Source of the DNA: Panax quinquefolius | Taxonomy: Eukaryota > Streptophyta > Magnoliopsida > Apiales > Araliaceae | NCBI GenBank assembly: GCA_020205615.1 | Contig: CM035163.1 | Coordinates: 46,159,652 to 46,223,651 of the forward strand | DNA: 64,000 bases | Reading direction: 5' to 3' | In this document: piece by piece, positions 56,760 to 64,000 of the stretch | Position numbering within the stretch: position 1 is the first letter of the stretch | How the letters are laid out: the number at the start of each line of letters is the position of its first letter | Notes under the pieces: model-generated | The model's input: the letters and a program-made list of their open reading frames with translations, nothing else | Database searches by the model: none | What the model was told of the DNA's origin: nothing | Position numbers and translations under genes: made by a program

Positions 56760-57260
56760 AGTATAATAAAGAATGGAATAACAAAAGAAATCACAAGGCA
56801 CGCGATAATTACACGCATAAAGTTATTCCAATGTAATAATAAATAATCGGAACCAGTGTCATGTCAAGTAAAAAGCACGTATGTGATATTCCAATGTAAT
56901 AATAAATAACGGAACCAGTCGCTAAATTCAACCGACAGGGATGTTTAAACAGAATAATAAATAATCGGAATCAGTGTCACGCGTAAACGCATGTATGTGA
57001 TGTTCCAATGTAATAATAAAAAGAATCGAATAATGTAAGAATTCCACCATGTATGCGGTATTTCGATGACAAAGTTATTCCAAAATAATAATAAAGAATG
57101 GAATAACAAAAGAATTTTACCATATATGCGTGATTACTTCACATATACAAAGTTATTCCAATGTAATAATAAGGAATGGAATAATGTAAGAATTTCACCA
57201 TGTATAGGGTAGTTCACGATATCTTTGGTTATTCTAACAAAATAATAAAGAATGGAATAA
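56760..57260 (-). repeat. GGAATAA/TTATTCC hairpin array (E3 LTR)
   Basis: About six units in the complement, containing AATGTAATAATAA and GAATGGAATAA. Confidence 0.75.
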
Positions 57261-58568
57261 TGAAGTTCTCTTCATGAATACGAAAGAAATAATACCCTTT
57301 ACGAGTACAACAAATAATATCCCTTACCTTAGAACAAACCGGATATAGGAGTAGTGAAGTAGCAGAATACTTTTCTTCTTTCTCTCTATAGTTTCTCTCT
57401 CTAGAGTTTCAGTGAATTTGGAAGAAATAATGAAGGAATGAGCTTCTATTTATAGGAGAATGGACTGAATAGTAAGTAATTCCTGAACAGTCCAGATTGA
57501 TTTACTTTTAAACGGATGGTCCATATTGGTTTACTATAAAATATTCTAATAAAATAAAATCTTTTAAATAAAATAAAATATATTCTATTTATAATCTAAT
57601 AAAACGAATAACTTTATAAAAGTATTCTGCTTTTATATAAAAAAGATTTTACTATGCAAACACTATGCAAACACTATGCATATTAAAATATAATATATTT
57701 TATTTATAGTCTAATAAAATGAATAACTTTATAAAAGTATTCTGCATTTTATATAAAAAGATTTTACTATGCAAAACACTATGCATAATAGAATATAATA
57801 TATTCTATTTATAGTCTAATAAAATAAATAACTTTATAAAAGTATTTTGTTTTATATAAAAAGCTTTTCTGTTTTATTACATTAATAATACTAATAAAAC
57901 AAAACTTCATCATCATTGTTATAATTCACACTATTAATCGACCAGGTCGTTCCCAGGAAAGAGGGGGCTTTCCAATAAGGATTTCTCCCTATTGGCGCGC
58001 AATTAGGTGACCAAACCTCTCCTTGGCATAACTTCTAGACATCGTTAATATTGCCAATAATAATATTAATAACTCTGTCATCTCAATTATTGATTTAATA
58101 ATATAAAAAAATATCGACAATAATTGAATCAAATAACGTGAGATACTATACAACAATTACTGAAGCAATAATTGAACAAAACCGGTGACTTCTCACGTAA
58201 GCATCAATAATCAATACCGTATTACTACTATGCAACCACGCGTATTCTGCATTTTTTAACATCGGATTGTTTCAATAGTTAATGATAAAACTTCCGCCGT
58301 TATTTTCATAAAATATTTTTTTGCTTTCTCAATCAAACCGATAATTCCGTTGTAGGTCCACCAATGATTATTAATGTAGTCGTACAAATATTCCCCTGTT
58401 AAAATGAATATTCCCCACCAATCGAATATTATATAACAACTTGCGTACTTTGCAAAATTTATAAATATTACCCACAACTATAACATTATATCAAATCCAC
58501 ACCATAATATTAAAAAAAAAAAATTTCGAGAAATTTAAATCTTTATTCATAAACTTTGGGGTCTCACA

Positions 58569-58694
58569 ATCTCCCCTCCTTATGAAATTTTGCCCTCGAA
58601 ATTTACGTGACGTACACAGTATGTCAAGAAGAGGTGTGGATATCTTGACTTCATTTCATATTCCAACTCTTGAGGTATAACCTTGAATACCTTT
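58569..58694 (-). pseudogene. pol: E3 polypurine tract and integrase tail
   Basis: ATCTCCCCTCC (58569-58579, purines on the minus strand) is followed by coding text with PQELEYEMKSRYPHLF, the end of chromovirus integrase. The frame upstream is lost where a foreign segment begins near 58695. Confidence 0.75.
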
Positions 58695-59262
58695 ATCGTC
58701 GAAAACATTACACGCTGCATACGTGCATGCTTGATATCCTCTGATTGCCTTTGAATGCACATCAGTCCCTAAAATAGCCATTTTAGGCCTTAATACCGAC
58801 CTCAAATCTCAAAATATAAAGAATGAAAGTTATAGGTCTACTCGTTATATTTCTGAATCATCCTGAATCACCTCAATCGGAGTTCGTATGAAAAAGTTAT
58901 GCCCAATTTACTAAAGGATGTCCGGACAGATTTTGGCTTCACACTTGACCAGCGCCTAGGCGTCCAGATTTGGCCTTGGGCAAGTGCCTAGGCGCCCAAG
59001 AGCAGAATCTAAGCGTCGAGCCTAGCACCTAGGCGCTCGACCCTTGACACTTAGCTCCAATTTTCCAGATTTTACAACTTTTGACGCACATACTTCAAAT
59101 CTTCATAACTTCTTCATCCGTTATCGAAATTAGTCCATTTTTGAGGCTATGGAAAGCTTGTAACATGCTCTATAAAACCCCCATGATTTCATAATTTTTT
59201 AGATTCATTAATTATTCTGAAATTTGGCTCCAAAGTCTCCCAAGACTAAGTTTTTTACTAAC
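58695..59262 (-). other. Foreign segment in E3 integrase tail with CCTAGGCGC palindromes
   Basis: It replaces about 130 bases present in E1 (12650-12775). It contains TGAAAAAGTTATG-type text, TTCGTATGAAAAAGTTATGC, also found in the G LTR (TTCATATGAAAAAGTTATGA, 44685). It also holds three palindrome copies: GCGCCTAGGCGT (58952-58963), GTGCCTAGGCGC (58984-58995) and GCACCTAGGCGC (59025-59036). It probably derives from another retrotransposon LTR; the exact source is not recognised. Confidence 0.55.
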
Positions 59263-59850
59263 AACGATACGTGAAAAACGTTATGAATACGCGACATACT
59301 TGGCGGTAAAACGAGTCTATAGGCCACAGTTCCTAATTGATCGAGGATTTCAAATGGGCCAATTTAATCAATGGTTAAGATAACACCTTCTTGAACCTTC
59401 TTCTTCATATTCATCAGATTCGGGTGTGAAGCTTGAGCGGCTTTAACTTTATCGATTAAAGTCGATTCTACTCGTATATTTGTTATCTTCACATGGGTCC
59501 CTAGAGTCTTTAACTCTATCTTCATCATTTGTAAGTTATACAAAATGGGTCTTTGTGTTAACAACATCGCATCAGAATAAATGCATACGATCTTCTACTC
59601 AACGCGTCACTACCACGCTCTCTCTTCCACATGATATTGAATGGTACGATCGTAATCTTGAAATTTTTCGAGCCAATGTCCTTGGCGCATGATACGTTTG
59701 TTTTGGTTGAAGAATATTTAAGGGTTTTAGAAATGGGTTTTGTACTGGGGTCAATACAAAATTCGATTTCACGCTCTAAGGTAGGCTAAGAAGTCTTTAA
59801 GACTACGTTAGGAAATTTATTAACAATAGAAATATCATTTAAAACTGTGA
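59263..59850 (-). pseudogene. pol: E3 pol remnants with integrase core deleted
   Basis: On the minus strand an RT N-terminal piece (59720-59850, aligning with 62040-62160) is joined to an RNase H end with DALSRR (about 59605). Next comes STLIDKVKAAQASHPNLMNMKKKVQEG (the integrase N-terminal linker, about 59365-59460). Directly after that come IGPFEILD and VAYRLVLPP (59300-59360). The RT palm, HHCC and DDE domains are absent. The same arrangement is seen in E1. Confidence 0.65.
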
Positions 59851-59986
59851 CTCTCATCCATGACTTGGATAGTATGTCACATTAATACCTATTAACTTGC
59901 CATCGTCATTCACGACGTTGCCTACAGAAAGTCTGGCTTCGGTGCATTCCACACAAGGAAGTCAACAACAAAAGGATCGGGGCTCT

Positions 59987-60340
59987 TTACTTATGGCTTG
60001 ATATGACAATGATTGAATTTAGTGGTTTGGCTGCTTGAATTCGCATAACAGGTTGGTTAGGAATATGAAAGCTAACAACCTTACGAAAAGCATGATGAGT
60101 AGTTAACCAATCGATTTCTAAAATCAAATCAAAGGCAAGTATTTTCAAAGAGATAAGATCGACAGGTAACGTGAAAGTGTCGATTTGAATCAAACAAGAT
60201 TTATAAACAGTGGAGGTAACGAAGGTTTCTACTAACGAAGTTTCAACCAATAAGTCAAAGTTTAACTTCTCTAGGGTCAAATTTAAACGTTGAACGCAAG
60301 CAAGAGAGATAAAATAATGGGTAGAACCAGTATCTAATAA
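59987..60340 (-). pseudogene. pol: E3 protease region
   Basis: The frame 59987-60280 reads LEKLNFDLLVETSLVETFVT, LPVDLISLKILAFDLILEIDWL and FRKVVSFHIPNQPV, the retropepsin-like domain of plant Ty3 elements (the ILGMDWL motif decayed to ILEIDWL). The active-site DTG lies upstream near 60330 but is degraded. It acts in Gag-Pol processing in intact relatives. Confidence 0.75.
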
Positions 60341-60370
60341 GGTATAGACTTCACAAGAATTTATAATTAA

Positions 60371-60953
60371 CTAACCTGTGCTAACTTCGTTCGGGTTACT
60401 CGCTTTTTGAGAAGTCACAAAAAACGCTCTTCTTGAAACCACCGACTTTGTTTTGTCCATATCCGCCTTTGGTGCCACCGTCCTAGCTAGACTTGTCTTC
60501 GGTGAATGACAAAATCTGTCTAGGTGACCTTCTCTTCCATAATTATAACATGCTTTGGACGGCATCGCGCAGTTTGGACTGATGTGTCCCTCCCCTCCGC
60601 ATTTGAAACATATGATAGGTGGTCGTTCTCCTTCCTTAACAACCTAGTCTTTGGTGCTAACGCTTTCCATCATTGTTGAATTTCCTCTTCTTGAAATGTC
60701 CATTCTTATTATTTTGGCCATGATTACCACCAAGTGGTTACCATTTCGCATCTTGATTCCCTCCACGCTTATTGTCACCGCTTCGATGACTGTTATCACT
60801 GGTATTATCATTTTACCGGCTGCTCTCTTTTGGTTGGGTTAACTCATTATTGCGCTCTAATAATTGAGCCTTATTAACAACATCTGAATACAAACACAGT
60901 TTATGAGAGATAAGATATTGACGTATCTCAGGTTTCAAACTTCTTAAAAACAT
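60371..60953 (-). pseudogene. gag: E3 gag C-terminal part with zinc knuckle
   Basis: CYNYGREGHLDRFC (about 60510-60553) is a CCHC knuckle in which the second cysteine is tyrosine, so metal binding is likely lost. Towards 60950 the text FLRSLKPEIRQYLISHK and VVNKAQLLERNNEL, in a different phase, is the usual Gag segment between the core domain and the knuckle. VSTG and VNYKF lie at the gag/protease border. Confidence 0.75.
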
Positions 60954-61589
60954 TCACGTCATTCTCTCCTCATTATCAACCAAATGGGACGTAAACTGGG
61001 ACAACTCGGCGAACTTGGCATCATACTGTGACACGGACATGTTATTTTGCTCCAGCTTGATGAACTCTACCTCTTTCATTTGACGAATACTTTCGGAAAA
61101 GTACTTGTCGTTGAACAGTTCTTGAAACTTTTCCCAAGACATCTTCAGTGCGGCAGGTTGAGTACGCTTTACAGATTCCCACCAGTAATCTGCCTCTGCA
61201 CGCAACATGAAGGTCGAAAAGGGAACCTTTTGCTCCTCGGAGCATCCCAAGACATCAAATATCTTGCAGATCTGCTTTATCCACGTCTCCGCCTTAAGTG
61301 GTTTTGGCTCTCCAAAAAACTCTGGTGGTCCCAGTTCCTTGAACTGCTTAGCGGTGACCATCCGAGAGTTGCTAGTGTTTCCACCTGCATTTTGTACAGG
61401 AGCCGCTCTTGCCTGATGTTGCATGAATTGCATAAAGCCTCTGCACATTCCATCGTTCATCATCTGGTTAGTGTTGTTGTTTGCCTAAGGATTGTCGCCT
61501 TCCTAATGCACATTATCTTGATTATTGATCTGTGGAGACCCAACGGTCTCCTGTGCTCCATTGATGTTCTCAACATTCTCGGATGTCAT
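60954..61589 (-). pseudogene. gag: E3 gag N-terminal part
   Basis: From ATG 61589, MTSENVENINGAQ is followed by two TAG codons near 61496-61529 and then an open frame of 169 codons (60954-61463). That frame contains MQFMQHQARAAPVQNAGG, FKELGPPEFFGEP, WIKQICKIFDVLGC, FSTFMLRAEADYWWESV and WEKFQELFNDKYFSE. This is the retrotransposon gag domain. It ends at a TGA where the family has an arginine (NEERMxVFLRSL). It is about 90 per cent alike E2 gag by eye. It is the best preserved chromovirus gene in the window. Confidence 0.85.
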
Positions 61590-61762
61590 TTTTAAATACT
61601 GCCACAAAACAAGGGTTAATTAACATATCACATATTATCCCTATACTCTGACCGACCAATTAAATACCAATTAAACTTAGGTAGCTCATACTAGCGAAAG
61701 AATTCCCTATCTCTCCCCTCCTAGTTCTTCTCTCACATTTCAGTCAAGGATCATATCCCTAA

Positions 61763-61774
61763 GCTTTGATACCA
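61763..61774 (-). other. E3 primer-binding site
   Basis: GCTTTGATACCA, the complement of TGGTATCAAAGC, two bases from an LTR end that survives for only about 14 bases (TGTGACGCCCCCAA, 61777-61790). Confidence 0.85.
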
Positions 61775-61790
61775 TCTGTGACGCCCCCAA

Positions 61791-62264
61791 GAATTTAGCG
61801 CCTGGCAACTGATCAAATAGGTCATCAATACGTGGCAATGGGTACCTATTTTTGATGGTGACATGATTCAACTCCCGATAATCAATACAAAGTCGCATAC
61901 TTCCATCTTTCTTCTTCACGAATAGAACAGAAGCACCCCAAGGAGAAGTACTAGGACGAATAAAGCCAATGTCTAACAATTCCTGCAATTAAGTCTTTAA
62001 CTCCTGAAGTTCAATAGGAGTCATTCGATATGGGGCTTTGAAAATGGGTTTTGTATCGGGTTCAAGGTCAGTACAAAATTCAATTTCTCGCTCTGGGGGT
62101 AGGCCAGGAAGTTCTTCAGGGAATACATCAGGAAATTCATTAACAATAGAAATATCAGCAGCAGAACAAGAATTCAAAGTTGCAGAAGTCGCATGGCCGC
62201 CTTGGCAGATAAACTTTAGAACACGCGCCTGCCATGAGCACACCGGCCGGACAACATTACACAC
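61791..62264 (-). pseudogene. pol: Chromovirus reverse transcriptase N-terminal fragment joined to the E3 LTR stub
   Basis: On the minus strand: VNEFPDVFPEELPGLPPERE, KAPYRMTPIELQELK, a TAA (61989-61991), then [37 protein letters not shown] and [20 protein letters not shown]. This is the well kept start of a Ty3 RT (fingers and first palm strands). It is cut in mid-domain at 61791, before the YVDD strand, and fused to the outer-LTR bases beside E3 gag. RT thus stands upstream of gag. Only one stop interrupts it. Confidence 0.9.
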
Positions 62265-62344
62265 TGCAAGTCGCGTTCCTCGCCGAGAGATTCCATCGAG
62301 GGGCGCATGCGCCGCTGCGATGCTGAAGTCACGATTTATTTTAT
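62265..62344. other. Unassigned GC-rich junction
   Basis: A short GC-rich stretch (GGGGCGCATGCGCC at 62300-62313) of unknown origin lies between the RT fragment and the next element. Confidence 0.4.
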
Positions 62345-63451
62345 TTTAATTTTTAATTAAAAAGGTTGTAATTGATTAAAACGATATCTGACTGGTGTCA
62401 GACATATCTTTGATTACTTTTTACGTATTTTCATAGTAGGGACTAGGGTTTACACGTTGAGGGAGATTCTAACGTAGAACGAAGCTTAAACGCCTACTTC
62501 TCCAATTCTTCTTGGGATTTTCTATCATTGTGGATTATCATTATTATTTTACTGGATTTATGAGGATTTGAACGTTAACTTTGGTCTATAATCAGCAATT
62601 GGGTTTGATCATTTCTATCCTCCATCTTTCAATTGTTTGCTTATTAACCATGTTTAGCTTTGATCCCATAATGGCTTTTGGTTCACTCATGAACTAAACT
62701 CCATTATGGGATTCTAACGGATTTTAATATGTAGTTTGGTTGCATGCTTGATTGTTGGGGCTGTTTTACATATCATGTGGGATTTCTATTATGATTGTTT
62801 TGCATGTATGAATGCTTGATCACCATTCGTTTCAAGACTTGTATGGAATTGACAATGAACATGCAAGTATGGATTGTAATCATGATAGCATACGTATATT
62901 GGGCTGTTGTGTATGGCTTGTGTATTTCGTGAACCAGATAGGCGTATACTGTTTCACCGTATGAGTTAACATAAGGGCTTGTGCTTAAATTCAGTATAAT
63001 TGCAATTTCACATAGACATATAGTGATTTTGGTTATATTGTTGATTACATGGAGTCTATCGCTTGTGGATGCTGTGTAAGTAGGTCATAGTACATTGAAA
63101 AATGGCTATGACTCTATTAGTGCTCTTGGCTACTTTCCTGTGATATGTGAGAAATTCTTGTATGATAGTGGTAATTAGATGCAGTATTAAATGAAGTTAG
63201 GATCCCATTATTTCCAGACTTGGTTTATTCCATTATTATTCTTGTTTTAGTTGTTATATGCAGTGAGAGTAATTCACCAATATAGTCATTAGTTTAAGCA
63301 TATAAATATAGTGATTTAATTGATGCATAGCAGTTTAAATTTGACAACTTTCTCTGTGGAATCGATACTCTACTTACTCTGTATTACTTGTTGACACATG
63401 TATGCTTGCATGAGTTAGAGCTCTTTTATTACAACTGAAAAAGAGGCAACA
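62345..63451 (+). mobile_element. Athila-like element H, 5' LTR (left end uncertain)
   Basis: The right end is set by the primer site: ...AAAGAGGCAACA at 63440-63451. The left end cannot be fixed without a 3' LTR; a TG start near 62370 is possible. The CTCTGTGGAATCGATACTC text (63354-63372) resembles CTCTCTGTTGGATCGATCC in the G LTR, so H is a related but distinct family. A near-perfect hairpin lies at 62384-62408. Confidence 0.65.
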
Positions 63452-63457
63452 AGTTTT

Positions 63458-63475
63458 TGGCGCCGTTGCCGGGGA
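63458..63475 (+). other. H primer-binding site, tRNA-Asp type
   Basis: TGGCGCCGTTGCCGGGGA, identical to the site at 46044. Confidence 0.95.
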
Positions 63476-63595
63476 AAGGTGTTTAATTTAAATAATTATC
63501 ATCAGTTTCAAGCTATATTGTATGACTTAGATAATTCTGATCGTTTCTCATTTCTAATTTTGTTTTGTTTTGGTTCCAGGTACTTGTAGATTTTT

Positions 63596-64000
63596 ATGCA
63601 CATTCGATCATCCAACTCAGAATTAACACCAGCACAGGATAACATTAACGGAAGAGGTTAGAAAGCTAGTGTGCGAAGAAATTTGTAAGCTCAGTTAGAG
63701 AGTACTATAGTTGGTATGGCAGAAGAACAGAGAATTGAGCAAAGAGAAAAGCACCGGGCTCTAAGGAACTATTCCATGCCAAATATAAATGGACTACAGT
63801 CTAGCATAGTATGACCGGCGATAGCAGCTAATACTTTTGAGATAAAACCGGGCACTATTCAAATGGTGCAGAATTCGGTACAGTTTGGGGGTGCTGCTAT
63901 GGATGATCCGAATGAACATTTATTGAGCTTTATTGAGATTTGCGATACATTCAGATACAACGGTGTGACGGAGGATGCTATCAGACTTAGGCTATTCCCA
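63596..64000 (+). pseudogene. gag: H gag, 5' part, running off the window
   Basis: From ATG 63596 one phase holds to the edge, with stops TAG (63659), TAA (63686) and TGA (63812) and no frameshift. The text MAEEQRIEQREKHRALRNY, FEIKPGTIQMVQ, FGGAAMDDPNEHLLSFIEIC and GVTEDAIRLRLFP matches the start of Athila Gag, where DPN-HL--F-EIC and LRLFPFSL are hallmarks. Each stop is one C-to-T change from CAG, CAA or CGA. The remainder of the element lies beyond 64000. Confidence 0.9.

Larger units (their letters stand above)
55991..58568 (-). mobile_element. Chromovirus E3 3' LTR, minus
   Basis: It aligns with E2 from about 20075 to its end, so the first 230 bases (the outer end of the element) are lost. 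It has CACTAC hairpins (56275-56520), GGAATAA/TTATTCC array (56760-57260), reversed TATA box (57447-57454), a three-fold CTATGCAAACACTATGCA-type repeat (57600-57850), U3 hairpin block (57948-58024), and the end GGGGTCTCACA. At 56111-56135 it shows the uninterrupted form of the site where F sits in E2. Confidence 0.9.

Noticed and set aside
61047..61595. Plus-strand frame of 182 codons over E3 gag, also seen at 19040-19546
   Set aside because: It is antisense to well preserved Gag. Its openness follows from the codon use of the true frame.
62384..62408. Hairpin ATCTGAC/GTCAGACAT as a microRNA precursor
   Set aside because: The arms are only about ten pairs with a four-base loop, too short for a plant microRNA precursor, and it sits in LTR sequence.

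Overview
This window is plant nuclear DNA made almost entirely of nested, decayed LTR retrotransposons. I see no host gene, tRNA, rRNA, CRISPR array or bacterial-style operon. The lineages are plant-type: Ty3/gypsy chromoviruses with an integrase C-terminal chromodomain region and very long LTRs (Tekay/Del-like by structure), Athila-like Ty3 elements with a tRNA-Asp-type primer site, and Ty1/copia elements. The source is most likely a repeat-rich eudicot. The species cannot be told from the sequence.

Layout. (1) 1-18385: minus-strand chromovirus E1. Its 3' LTR (930-1757 plus 11068-12491) is split by a complete but dead copia element, Cop-A1 (1758-11067). The degraded interior lies at 12492-15546 and the 5' LTR at 15547-18385. 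(2) 18386-18981: end of a plus-strand chromovirus LTR that interrupts the gag of a second minus element, E2 (gag 18982-19651, 5' LTR 19839-27260). The E2 LTR holds plus-strand chromovirus F (20202-24911, target duplication GTTAA). (3) 27261-53679: a second copia copy, Cop-A2, is the host for everything here. Non-autonomous element N (28288-42043, duplication CTCTT) sits in it and carries solo LTR S1 (38084-41427). Solo LTR S2 (42379-53041, duplication ATCCT) also sits in it and carries Athila-like gag-only element G (44437-50786, duplication GTAAC). (4) 53680-58568: a plus LTR abuts a minus LTR, forming a large inverted repeat. (5) 58569-61776: interior of minus chromovirus E3, then a chimeric join to a reverse-transcriptase fragment (61790-62264). 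(6) about 62345-64000: start of a second Athila-like element, H, running off the end.

Nothing here looks able to move by itself. Pol is deleted or broken in every copy. E1 and E3 both lack the integrase core. Both copia copies have the RT motif YVDD reduced to YVD. G and N never show a pol region.

The most unusual content is structural. The Cop-A1 leader holds about twelve short hairpins, most with a GGAG loop, between the primer site and gag. Further GGAG-loop hairpins with different stems lie in its LTRs. Chromovirus LTRs carry arrays of stem-loops whose loop (CACTACRGGC) is nearly fixed while the paired arms change together. A double hairpin with a GNRA-type loop recurs in the U3 part of nine LTR copies. 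One LTR subfamily encodes a conserved protein of about 110-116 residues inside the LTR, downstream of the TATA box. Element N carries a long acidic, disordered reading frame broken by nine nonsense codons that are all one C-to-T change from CAA, CAG or CGA.
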